From Carnobacterium divergens (GTDB lineage: Bacteria; Bacillota; Bacilli; Lactobacillales; Carnobacteriaceae), in the NCBI RefSeq assembly GCF_900258435.1, contig NZ_LT992558.1, positions 2,416,835 through 2,480,834 of the forward strand: DNA of 64,000 nt, in the 5' to 3' direction. Positions 35,975-43,510 of this stretch are shown here, in pieces (the first letter of the stretch is position 1; every line of letters begins with the position of its first letter). The notes under the pieces were generated by a model. It saw nothing but the letters and a program-made list of their open reading frames with translations. It searched no databases and was not told the origin of the DNA. The translations under genes and the position numbers were made by a program.

Positions 35975-36284
35975 TTTGCTCAACATAAAAATATAAACAA
36001 CCAATCAACAATACAATCAGCATTACAAATTTCAGCATATCCATTAGTTTCATCGTTGAATCCGTAGGCAAACTTGCTTTAAAATGTGGATTCACTTTCT
36101 TTGTTTCAAAATCAGCACTAGCAGACAATGGACTATTAGCTGGCAAATGAAAGAGTAATAAAATAAAATACCCTACAGCGCTGCTTACTAAAAAAGGAAA
36201 CTGAAAAAACAGCAAAAGAAGTTCAGCTATTAATAAAGGCAATCCAATCAATAAAATCAATTCTATTCCAATACGTTTCGTCAT
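35967..36284 (-). CDS. Small membrane protein, unknown family
   Basis: 105 aa. Two adjacent hydrophobic segments (~8-45) and one C-terminal segment (~84-102), separated by a polar loop (ANSPLSASADFETKKVNPHF). A strong AAAGGAGGAG site precedes the ATG. I do not recognise the family. Its 3' end overlaps the convergent DUF6884 gene, and no terminator is visible between them. Confidence 0.65.
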   Translation of the reverse strand: MTKRIGIELILLIGLPLLIAELLLLFFQFPFLVSSAVGYFILLLFHLPANSPLSASADFETKKVNPHFKASLPTDSTMKLMDMLKFVMLIVLLIGCLYFYVEQIR

Positions 36285-36308
36285 TTTATCTCCTCCTTTA
36301 TAATAAAA

Positions 36309-36343
36309 AAACGATTAGCATTCATACAAAATGCTAATCGTTT
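36309..36343 (-). terminator. Terminator of the MarR-oxidoreductase-DUF1304 operon
   Basis: A perfect 14-bp stem AAACGATTAGCATT (36309-36322) / AATGCTAATCGTTT (36330-36343), with T's after it on the minus strand. Confidence 0.85.
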
Positions 36344-36348
36344 TCTCA

Positions 36349-36717
36349 TTATACCATTAAAACAGCAATTAATGCTAAAATGGCTGGTAAGCCTTGCTTT
36401 AATAAAATTTGCTTGCTGGCTGTAAAATATCCATAAACAGCTGCCACAATCACACAACTTAAAAAGAATAACTGAATACTAAAAGCGCTAACTGGATTCG
36501 CAAAGAATAATCCCCAGAGTAATCCTGCTGCTAAAAAACCATTATACAAGCCTTGATTGGCCATCAGGGTTTTAACACTTTCTTGTTTTAAAAATGCTTC
36601 ATCTAAACCAAATGTTTTCTGAGCCGTCTTACTTGTTGAAAAAAACATTTCCAATCCTAAAATATAAAAATGTTCTACTGCTACAAGTAACACTAAAATA
36701 AATGCAACGATTTCCAT
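36349..36717 (-). CDS. DUF1304 membrane protein
   Basis: 122 aa with four membrane helices. The motif VEHFYILGLEMFFSTS in the first loop and NQGLYNGFLAAGLLWG in helix 2 are diagnostic of DUF1304. The family has no known function but is often next to oxidoreductases or MarR regulators, as here. It is 13 bases downstream of the oxidoreductase gene and ends at the operon terminator. Confidence 0.85.
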   Translation of the reverse strand: MEIVAFILVLLVAVEHFYILGLEMFFSTSKTAQKTFGLDEAFLKQESVKTLMANQGLYNGFLAAGLLWGLFFANPVSAFSIQLFFLSCVIVAAVYGYFTASKQILLKQGLPAILALIAVLMV

Positions 36718-36730
36718 TCAAATTCCCCTT

Positions 36731-37672
36731 TTATTGTTCAAATTTAATAACGATTTTTCCAACTGCATGATGCGTTTCACTTAATGCATGGGCATCGTAA
36801 ATGCCTTGTTGTGAAAATAAGAATGTCGCACCAATAACGGACTTCACTTTTCCAGCTTCCATCAAATCAGCAATTTGAGCCAATTGTTTCCCATCTGGTT
36901 TTAACCAAATATTATGAAAAGCAACGTCGTGTTCTTTGCTTAAAGCAGGATCGGTTTCTCCAACGATTGAAACCATTCGACCTGTATGGGGTTTTAAAAC
37001 TTTGAAGCTATTTTTTTGAATGTCGCCACCCATTGTGTCAAAAACAACATCCACGTCTTTTAAGATATCCACAAAATTTTCAGTATGATAATCGATGACT
37101 TGATCGGCGCCTAAACTTAAAAGTAACGCTTTATTTTTTTCGCTGGCAGTTGTAATGACTTTTGCACCTTTATTTTTGGCTAATTGAATGGCATAGGTTC
37201 CAACGCCACCGGCTCCAGCATGAATCAACACGGTTTCACCTGCTTTTAAATCGCCATAATCAAACAATGCTTGCCACGCTGTTAAGCCTGCTAATGGCAC
37301 TGCACCAGCTTCTTCAAAGGTCACATTTTCTGGGATTTTTGCTACTAAATGATCGTCTACTGCTGTATATTCTGCATACGTCCCAAAACGAGTTGTCTCT
37401 GGACGAGCAAATACCTTGTCGCCTACTTTCCAATCGGTTACGTCGCTTCCCACTTCACTGATAACCCCCGCAACGTCCCAACCTAAGATAATCGGAAATT
37501 CCCAATCCATCATTTGTTGCAAATACCCTTCACGTAATTTCCAATCAATTGGATTAATTGACGTTGCCATTTCTTTAACAATCACTTGATGTGCTGTTGG
37601 TTTTGGCATTGGCACTTCCATTTCTTTTAGTTGATCTTTTCCACCATAGTTTTCAATTACGACTGCTTTCAT
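36731..37672 (-). CDS. NADP-dependent quinone oxidoreductase-like alcohol dehydrogenase
   Basis: 313 aa from the ATG at 37672 (AAGGAGG 9 bases upstream; the ATG at 37681 touches that site). MDR-superfamily domain order: GroES-like N-terminus (NPIDWKLREGYLQ, GWDVAGVI), then the Rossmann motif LIHAGAGGVGTYAIQLAK for NADPH. Catalytic zinc ligands are absent, so it belongs to the zeta-crystallin/quinone reductase type. It overlaps the MarR gene by 20 bases, suggesting a MarR-controlled response to quinones or reactive electrophiles. Confidence 0.9.
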   Translation of the reverse strand: MKAVVIENYGGKDQLKEMEVPMPKPTAHQVIVKEMATSINPIDWKLREGYLQQMMDWEFPIILGWDVAGVISEVGSDVTDWKVGDKVFARPETTRFGTYAEYTAVDDHLVAKIPENVTFEEAGAVPLAGLTAWQALFDYGDLKAGETVLIHAGAGGVGTYAIQLAKNKGAKVITTASEKNKALLLSLGADQVIDYHTENFVDILKDVDVVFDTMGGDIQKNSFKVLKPHTGRMVSIVGETDPALSKEHDVAFHNIWLKPDGKQLAQIADLMEAGKVKSVIGATFLFSQQGIYDAHALSETHHAVGKIVIKFEQ

Positions 37673-38117
37673 TTTTATCATCCTCCTTAGTTATTTTAAC
37701 GCTGTTTATTGATAGTTTATTTAAGGTTATCCACAGCTGCTCTAATTCATCCTCAGAAATATTGGCAAACAGTTGCGCTTCGTACTTATCTTTTTCTGTA
37801 ATCATCGTTTTTAGTTCTTTTCGACCTTTTTCTGTTAAGGATATTCGTCGGAAGCGTTTGTTAGTAGGATCGACTACTCGTTGAATGAATTGATCTGTTT
37901 CTAATTTTTTTAAATGTCTCGTAACACTCGCTGCATCAATAGCTAATTTTTTTTGAATGTCTTGCTGACAAAGATTTGGTGTGCCGTAAATAAAAAATAA
38001 AATCTCTAGCTTCGTGAAGCTAATGCCTGTTTCTTCTTCAAAATGAACGTTCATTTCTTTGTATACAGTGTTCATTCTGTAAAATAATAAGGACTTGTGA
38101 CTGCAGTTTTCTGTCAT
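37653..38117 (-). CDS. MarR-family regulator of the oxidoreductase operon
   Basis: 154 aa. Winged helix: NLCQQDIQKKLAIDAASVTRHLKKLETDQF and wing RVVDPTNKRFRRISLT. A Cys in CQQD near residue 50 and another at position 5 leave room for redox sensing, but that is speculation. Promoter: a TATAAT at 38177-38182 on the minus strand is a plausible -10. The coding region contains a consensus DnaA box, TTATCCACA, at 37727-37735 (plus strand). Confidence 0.88.
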   Translation of the reverse strand: MTENCSHKSLLFYRMNTVYKEMNVHFEEETGISFTKLEILFFIYGTPNLCQQDIQKKLAIDAASVTRHLKKLETDQFIQRVVDPTNKRFRRISLTEKGRKELKTMITEKDKYEAQLFANISEDELEQLWITLNKLSINSVKITKEDDKNESSRN

Positions 38118-38230
38118 TAGCTACTCCCTTCGACTTCAATACTTGACCCATCAACTATGATACTCTATTTGGATTCATTATACAAAATATTTGCTTTCAA
38201 AATAGAAAAAATCAGGTTAAAAAAAGAGTT

Positions 38231-38341
38231 TGTGGAAAAATAGAGTTATACACAATAGTTATGCACAGGCATGTGCATAACTAACTATTTTTTTAGTTAA
38301 ATCCCTTTTTTTCAACTTTTTTTATCCACAGCTTTTCCACA
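38231..38341. promoter_or_regulatory. Cluster of DnaA-box-like 9-mers
   Basis: Within 111 bases: TGTGGAAAA (38231-38239, reverse), TTATACACA (38246-38254), TTATGCACA (38259-38267), TGTGCATAA (38272-38280, reverse), TTATCCACA (38322-38330, exact consensus), TTTTCCACA (38333-38341). All are within one base of TTATCCACA in one orientation. DnaA box clusters outside oriC control replication timing in B. subtilis and E. coli (established for those species). No dnaA or dnaN gene is near, so this is not oriC. The inverted pair could alternatively be a MarR operator. Confidence 0.65.
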
Positions 38342-38357
38342 GTGTGCACAAAAATAG

Positions 38358-38408
38358 AAAACACCTCCGTTTTCCTTCATTTTACATGAATTCAACGAGA
38401 GGTGTTTT
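38358..38408 (-). terminator. Terminator of gor
   Basis: AAAACACCTC (38358-38367) / GAGGTGTTTT (38399-38408), just past the gor stop on the minus strand. Confidence 0.75.
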
Positions 38409-38445
38409 GGAGTTTTACGATTAGTTTCAGATTTTCTACATTTTT

Positions 38446-39795
38446 TTAGCGCATTGTTACAAATTCTTCTGATCCAGTCGGATGAATTGCGACAGTATTA
38501 TCAAAGTCAGCTTTTGTAGCCCCCATCTTAATTGCTACTGCGAATCCTTGAATCATTTCATCCACACCATATCCAATACCGTGGAGCCCGACTACTTTTT
38601 CTTCTTTCCCAACACAAACTAGTTTCATTCGACATAATTGACGATGACTTGTGACTGCTGTATACATTGAGGTAAAAGAAGATTGATAAATTTTAACCTC
38701 GTCACCAAATTGTGCCCTTGCTTCTGGTTCTGTTAAGCCTACAGTTCCAATAGGTGGGTGGCTAAATACTACCGTTGGGATGTTGTGATAGTCAAGGTGT
38801 TCATCTGGCTTGTTATTAAATAAGCGCTCAGATAAACGACGTCCAGCTGCTACAGCTACAGGAGTCAACTCAACGCGACCTGTAATGTCTCCAACTGCAT
38901 AAATACCTTTGACGGTTGTATTTTGATAATCGTCGACTTTAATGTAGCCTTTTTCATTCACTTCAACAGATGTATGTTCTAATTTCAAGGTTTCGGTTAC
39001 GGGTGTCCGTCCAATGGCCCAGATTAAGGTATCCACCGTTTCTTTTGTTCCATTTTCAAAAGTGATGGTCAAAGTAGCATCTGCATTTTTTTCCACAGAT
39101 TTTGGAATCGCGTTCGTGTGTAGCGTTGGCCCATCTTGTTTCATTGCTTCCACTAGCCCTTCTACCACTAGTGGATCAAAGTTTCTAAGTGGGGTTTCTT
39201 TACGAACGAAGAGATGCGTTTCAGAACCTAGTCCATTTAATACTCCGGCTAATTCAACTGCGATGTAACCCGCACCAATCACTGCTACTTTTTTTGGCAA
39301 CGAGCGTAGTGCAAAAAATCCATTAGAATCAATGCCGTATTCCGCTCCTGGAATTGATGGGATTGTCGGTTTTCCACCTGTTGCAATTAAAATATGATCG
39401 GCTGTTAATTGTTCGCCGTTCACTTCAATCGTTTTCTCATCAATAAAGGTTGCATACCCTTTGATAAGGTCAACCTTGTTATTATCTAAGCCTCTTTGAT
39501 AGGATTGATGAATACGGTCAATGTAGCTTTCACGACTGTCAACTAATTTTTGAAAATTAAATTCGGTTACATCTACTGAAAATCCGTAGTCCGGTGCATA
39601 TAAGTGCATGGCTTCGTTTAATTGGGCGCCATGCCACATTACTTTTTTGGGAACACACCCTACATTTACACAGGTTCCGCCTAATTCTTTTGGTTCTATT
39701 AAGGCACATTTCATGCCATAGCTTGCTGCTCGATTGATAGAAGCAATCCCGCCACTTCCTCCGCCAATTGCGATATAATCGTATTTTTTTGTCAT
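38446..39795 (-). CDS. gor: Glutathione-disulfide reductase
   Basis: 449 aa. FAD-binding [16 protein letters not shown] at the N-terminus, redox-active disulfide C42/C47 ([13 protein letters not shown]), NADPH Rossmann [15 protein letters not shown], second FAD motif [10 protein letters not shown], and the catalytic HPTGSEEFV at the C-terminus. This is the Gor branch ([12 protein letters not shown]) rather than lipoamide dehydrogenase or mercuric reductase. It keeps glutathione reduced. Full length and monocistronic. Confidence 0.94.
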   Translation of the reverse strand: MTKKYDYIAIGGGSGGIASINRAASYGMKCALIEPKELGGTCVNVGCVPKKVMWHGAQLNEAMHLYAPDYGFSVDVTEFNFQKLVDSRESYIDRIHQSYQRGLDNNKVDLIKGYATFIDEKTIEVNGEQLTADHILIATGGKPTIPSIPGAEYGIDSNGFFALRSLPKKVAVIGAGYIAVELAGVLNGLGSETHLFVRKETPLRNFDPLVVEGLVEAMKQDGPTLHTNAIPKSVEKNADATLTITFENGTKETVDTLIWAIGRTPVTETLKLEHTSVEVNEKGYIKVDDYQNTTVKGIYAVGDITGRVELTPVAVAAGRRLSERLFNNKPDEHLDYHNIPTVVFSHPPIGTVGLTEPEARAQFGDEVKIYQSSFTSMYTAVTSHRQLCRMKLVCVGKEEKVVGLHGIGYGVDEMIQGFAVAIKMGATKADFDNTVAIHPTGSEEFVTMR

Positions 39796-39900
39796 TTGAA
39801 AACCTCCGTAAATTGTCTTTAGCTCACCTTCTAGTATAAAGAGTCTCTTACAAAATGTAAATTGATTGAACTACACTCATATAAAAAAAGAAAATGACGG

Positions 39901-41118
39901 TTAGTCATTTTCTTGATTTTGCTTGGGTTTATGAGTTGATTTAGGTCTAGTTGATTTAGTTTGACGTGAATTTTCATTTTTTCTAATGGATGTTGTAGGT
40001 CTTTTTTTTCTAGTTTGACTATTTGCATTAGCTGCCTTTTGTTTTCTGACTGCGTGTGCCTTACGACGTTTGCGTTCTTGTTCACGTTTCTTCTTTTGAT
40101 TTGCTTTGTAACGTTTAATGAAATAGAGGAGTACGATTAGTAAGATAAGGAGTACGCTACCACCAATGATGTAATAAAGCGTATTGTCTTTTTCAAGATC
40201 GCTTGCTGTTGCATTTAGTTTTTTTGCAGTTTCTCGGTCAATGGTAAATTCTTTTTCAAAAGACCATTTTTTGTCTGCTGGATCAGATTTAGCGTTGATT
40301 ACAATGCGATAGTTTCCAGCTTTATACGCTTGATTTCCCAGACCCACTCCGAAATTGAAATTTGAATTGGGCGCCATTCGTAGATTTTTTTTTTGTTCTT
40401 CAAATAAAGGCTCTTTGCCTTTTTCTGTATAAATTTTCACAGCTATTTCCAATTCTTCAATTGGGGTCGCTTTTGTATTTGATAGGTTTGTTTTGATGGT
40501 ATTTGTTCCCATCACTTGTCCTGCAAAAACCTTGTTTAGTTTCATTTCTGGCACAACTATGGTTTCATTCTCAACTAGAACAACACCGATATTATACGTT
40601 AAGACATTTTTTATTTTCATACCTGTCTCGTTTTTCTTTTCACCATCGTCTTTTGTTTCTTTTAATTTTACGTTAATGCCGCCTGCAATCATGCCTTCGT
40701 ATTCTTCCGTTGGCATTTTTAACTTTATTTTAACAGATGTTTCGCTGTTCGCAGGTACGGTCACGTCTTTGTCTGTGGTTGCAATTGATGTAAAGGGATG
40801 AACTAATGAAGAATCCACTTTTTTTACATCGTCTGGATAGGCAATAATGCCATTGTCATTTGTAATAGCAGGAGTGAGGGTTACTTCAACCTTTTGATCT
40901 TCATTAGAGCTGTTTCCTAATTTTAATTCAATTTCTTGTTCGTCTCCTGGCTCCATTTTTAAATAGAAGTAAGAAACTTGCTTGTTAAACTGATTTTCTG
41001 GTAACACGGCATTTACAGATATTGGCATCCCTGTTTCTGCTTCTACAGGTTTTGATAAAACTATTAGCATGACTATGGCCATTGCTGTCATCAAAGAAAA
41101 AATGTTTGATTTTTTCAT
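39901..41118 (-). CDS. DUF916/DUF3324 protein with long basic tail (orphan copy)
   Basis: 405 aa. Signal peptide 1-27, DUF916 domain ~30-160 (VNAVLPENQFNKQVSYFYLKM), DUF3324 domain ~170-300 (MAPNSNFNFGVGLGNQAYKAGNY), one membrane helix ~318-338. An unusually long cytoplasmic tail of ~67 residues follows, packed with Lys, Arg, Gln and Asn (e.g. RRKAHAVRKQKAANANSQ). The other copies have shorter tails. No WxL gene is directly beside it: the Mga-like gene upstream has its own terminator, so this gene likely has its own promoter. Same family role as the other copies: a WxL partner on the membrane. Confidence 0.9.
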   Translation of the reverse strand: MKKSNIFSLMTAMAIVMLIVLSKPVEAETGMPISVNAVLPENQFNKQVSYFYLKMEPGDEQEIELKLGNSSNEDQKVEVTLTPAITNDNGIIAYPDDVKKVDSSLVHPFTSIATTDKDVTVPANSETSVKIKLKMPTEEYEGMIAGGINVKLKETKDDGEKKNETGMKIKNVLTYNIGVVLVENETIVVPEMKLNKVFAGQVMGTNTIKTNLSNTKATPIEELEIAVKIYTEKGKEPLFEEQKKNLRMAPNSNFNFGVGLGNQAYKAGNYRIVINAKSDPADKKWSFEKEFTIDRETAKKLNATASDLEKDNTLYYIIGGSVLLILLIVLLYFIKRYKANQKKKREQERKRRKAHAVRKQKAANANSQTRKKRPTTSIRKNENSRQTKSTRPKSTHKPKQNQEND

Positions 41119-41178
41119 TTTTTAATCGCTCCCTTAAGTATCCTCTTGCTTCGTTGATTTTATTTTTAAATGAGGAAA

Positions 41179-41204
41179 GATTCGGGTTCATAAAAACCCG
41201 AATC
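41179..41204 (-). other. Hairpin in the 5' region of the orphan DUF916 gene
   Basis: A perfect 10-bp stem GATTCGGGTT (41179-41188) / AACCCGAATC (41195-41204), 61 bases upstream of the start codon. The T-rich run is on the plus-strand side (TCATTTTTTT), so it could also terminate rightward transcription. Confidence 0.55.
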
Positions 41205-41252
41205 TCATTTTTTTGTTAAAATGAAAAAAAAGAGTTCTATCCTTACAAAAAA

Positions 41253-41304
41253 AATAGCAAGCAAACTCATTTTAATTTTTCATAAAATGAATTTACTTGC
41301 TATT
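41253..41304 (-). terminator. Terminator of the long WxL operon (after the Mga-like gene)
   Basis: A long stem AATAGCAAGCAAACTCATTTTA (41253-41274) / 41283-41304 with three mismatches. On the minus strand it is followed by eight T. The Mga-like stop codon lies inside the stem. Confidence 0.8.
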
Positions 41305-42768
41305 AAATAAAAATGACATTTGGTCAATTTTGTTTTTTTCTACTTGTTGTAGTTGCTGTGCCAATTTCTCCCATTCTGCTTTTGTAGGTGAACTATTCCA
41401 GTAAAAGACGCTCCCATTGTTTTCTTTAATTTCAATGCTATCGCTAATAATACAATCGCTAAGTTCTTGAGCTTTTTTATTAATTTCCAAATTGTACGGC
41501 ATTTTTTTAATTTCTTGGATTAACAATTTTTCTTCAATCTTTCCTTTTTTGGATATGAGGTTCACATATAATCTTGGTCGATAATGATTGCTTTCAATAA
41601 TGGTGCTTAATAATTGCTGAATGTAATGATAAAACCGTGTATCTATTGAGGCTTTCGTTCTTTTTCCAACTAAATAAAAGGCTTGAAATTTTTCTTTAAA
41701 CAATGAAGGTACTGTATGAAGCTTTTCATCAAACTGCAAGTAGGAAATAAATGGATCGTTTAAATAATTGTGATAAAACAACGCTTCGAAAAATGCCCCT
41801 TCCATTAGGTGCACTTCTTCTGATGAAGTCACTTGAAAAATACGGTAAAACTGTTTTAAATATCCTTGAGATTGCTTGTATAAGTTGGAATCGGGTAATT
41901 GCTCTATTTGAATGTCTTCAATTAGACTTCCTCCCACCTGTGGTTGGGCAATCAAAAAGAAAATAAAGTATAAAAATTCCATCTCATTTTTTCTTTCATA
42001 TTCGGTTAATTCGTTAGTTGTTGTGGCTATTATTTTTTTAAGCCACGGCACTAAGCGTTTATAACTCGGACTGGCTGCTGCTATCTCATGAAATAAACCG
42101 ATTTCTGGAAGTATATGCTGCGTTTCTATTCTGGTCTTTTGAATGCCAATCCAATACACTATCTGTTCTCTTGAAGGCTCCGTTAAGTCCACTTTAAGAA
42201 GTGCTTCTGCCTCTTTTAGCTGTCGTGTAATAAGTGATTGATTGATGTTTAAAAAGGGCCAATTCATACTTTCGTAATGCTCCCAAAAAAAATGATAGGA
42301 AAAAAAGCGAATCTTGATTTCTTTCCCTATTATTTTTAACGGCTCATTTTCAAAGTTTAAATCAAAGTTTTTTAAGTAATGACTTAACGCCATTTTCTTC
42401 TTATAGAAATGACTGTAACTAAAAAAATAATTTCTAGAAAATGCTGTTGCGCTTTCGTGCTTTTCAAAGAAAAGAGTTGTATAAAATAAATAGAAAAAAG
42501 ATTTCTTTTTTAAATCTGAATAAACGATTTCGATGTTGAATGTATTTTTTTTTATTAATTTATAGTTCGTTTTTTGTTTGATTAATTGAATTTCATCCCG
42601 CCATTTCTCTAGATATTCTTTTGCTTCTGTCAGTTCTAAAATAGTTGTTTTTACGCTCAAATCAAGAAACTCAGCTAATTCGGCTAATGAAAAAAAAACC
42701 TCGTTTGAATTTAAACGTTTTAATAACTTTATTTTCCGATCAATTACTTTATCCATTAAAGGTTCCAT
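41293..42768 (-). CDS. Mga-like transcriptional regulator (1), WxL locus 2
   Basis: 491 aa. An N-terminal helix-turn-helix (SLAELAEFLDLSVKTTILELTEA) and the helical PRD-like body resemble the locus 1 Mga-like regulator. The C-terminus (RLYVNLISKKGK... DCIISDSIEI... FYWNSSP) parallels the EIIB-like end of the 503-aa paralogue. It is last in the operon and its start overlaps the 80-aa gene's stop by 20 bases; ATG 42768 is chosen because the nearest AAGGAG is 13 bases upstream. The gene is extremely AT-rich, with many Phe/Lys codons. Two Mga-like genes in one operon suggests nested control. Confidence 0.8.
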   Translation of the reverse strand: MEPLMDKVIDRKIKLLKRLNSNEVFFSLAELAEFLDLSVKTTILELTEAKEYLEKWRDEIQLIKQKTNYKLIKKNTFNIEIVYSDLKKKSFFYLFYTTLFFEKHESATAFSRNYFFSYSHFYKKKMALSHYLKNFDLNFENEPLKIIGKEIKIRFFSYHFFWEHYESMNWPFLNINQSLITRQLKEAEALLKVDLTEPSREQIVYWIGIQKTRIETQHILPEIGLFHEIAAASPSYKRLVPWLKKIIATTTNELTEYERKNEMEFLYFIFFLIAQPQVGGSLIEDIQIEQLPDSNLYKQSQGYLKQFYRIFQVTSSEEVHLMEGAFFEALFYHNYLNDPFISYLQFDEKLHTVPSLFKEKFQAFYLVGKRTKASIDTRFYHYIQQLLSTIIESNHYRPRLYVNLISKKGKIEEKLLIQEIKKMPYNLEINKKAQELSDCIISDSIEIKENNGSVFYWNSSPTKAEWEKLAQQLQQVEKNKIDQMSFLFNSK

Positions 42769-42991
42769 CGTATCGCTCTAACTCCTTTAGTAATAAGCCG
42801 TCTCCTAATTCATCAATAAATAGGGTTTTTTTTACATTTTTAAATTTGGTCCCTACCATCAATTCAATTTCTTGGCTGGTATATTTCTTTGGCAACACAA
42901 TAAATTTTGTGATTTTTCGTTCAATTTGTTCTGCTGTTAAAAATTGAACACAGTAAATAAAGCTATCCTTCCAATGATCTTCAATTTTCAT
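42749..42991 (-). CDS. 80-aa protein of unknown family in the WxL operon
   Basis: 80 aa with no signal peptide or membrane segment, mixed charge. I do not recognise it. Phrases such as TAEQIERKITKFIVLPKKY and IDELGDGLLLKELERYDG suggest a compact alpha/beta protein. Start: ATG after GAAGG. It lies 15 bases after the 167-aa secreted-protein gene and overlaps the next Mga-like gene by 20 bases, so it is almost certainly co-translated with that regulator. A small modulator or partner of the regulator is possible (inference). Confidence 0.55.
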   Translation of the reverse strand: MKIEDHWKDSFIYCVQFLTAEQIERKITKFIVLPKKYTSQEIELMVGTKFKNVKKTLFIDELGDGLLLKELERYDGTFNG

Positions 42992-43006
42992 TACGCCTTC
43001 TCCCTT

Positions 43007-43510
43007 CTACTCTTCATCGTACTTGGGTTTTACTCCAAATAACATTCTTCCTGTAATACCTGCGCAAACTTGACTAATGTAACTTGGCTCATCTGGCGTT
43101 CCTCCGTCTCCCTCGTCGTCTTCGTTTGCATTTAAAATAACCGCTTGATTTTCGACCAAACAAAATCGCTTCACAGGGTATTTAGGTGCATTTTTAACTT
43201 TAATTTGTTCTGGTACGTCCCCATTAGGCAATGAGATATCGCTTCGATTTGGTTGAATTCCGTTGCCTTCTTCTGGCTTTGGTTCAAGGACATCCTCCCG
43301 TTTCTTTTGTTGGTGAGGTACTGGTGTAATTTCAACACTTGGATCTAATGGATCAACAGGATGTAGACGAACTACATTTTGTTCCTCATTTAAACTGTCC
43401 TCTTGAACTTCTGCTTGGGCAATTTTATTAGGAACTAAATACCCTAATGACAAAATACTGCCAAAAAGAATCCAGTTCTTGATAGATGAATACTTCGTGA
43501 ATTTATCCAT
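43007..43510 (-). CDS. Secreted protein of unknown family, WxL-like N-terminus, two Cys
   Basis: 167 aa. Signal peptide 1-33 (ending KIAQAEV). The mature N-terminus has the Pro/Asp pattern of WxL proteins (RLHPVDPLDPSVEITPVP, compare the 252-aa WxL), then a polar linker. There is no WxL motif. The C-terminal half is different: KRFCLVENQAVILNANEDDE and SYISQVCAGITGRM contain the only Cys (117, 149), which could form a disulfide outside the cell. It overlaps the upstream Mga-like gene by 8 bases and ends 15 bases before the 80-aa gene. No function can be assigned; surface signalling or complex assembly is conceivable. Confidence 0.6.
   Translation of the reverse strand: MDKFTKYSSIKNWILFGSILSLGYLVPNKIAQAEVQEDSLNEEQNVVRLHPVDPLDPSVEITPVPHQQKKREDVLEPKPEEGNGIQPNRSDISLPNGDVPEQIKVKNAPKYPVKRFCLVENQAVILNANEDDEGDGGTPDEPSYISQVCAGITGRMLFGVKPKYDEE

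Larger units (their letters stand above)
38118..38445. other. 328-base gene-free region between gor and the MarR gene
   Basis: It holds the MarR promoter region (38118-38200), a cluster of six DnaA-box-like 9-mers (38231-38341) and the gor terminator (38358-38408). The 9-mer cluster is far denser than chance would suggest. Confidence 0.7.

Noticed and set aside
38231..38341. Replication origin (oriC)
   Set aside because: Despite many DnaA-like boxes there is no dnaA, dnaN, rpmH or other origin neighbour, and the flanking genes are ordinary. I keep it only as a DnaA-box cluster.
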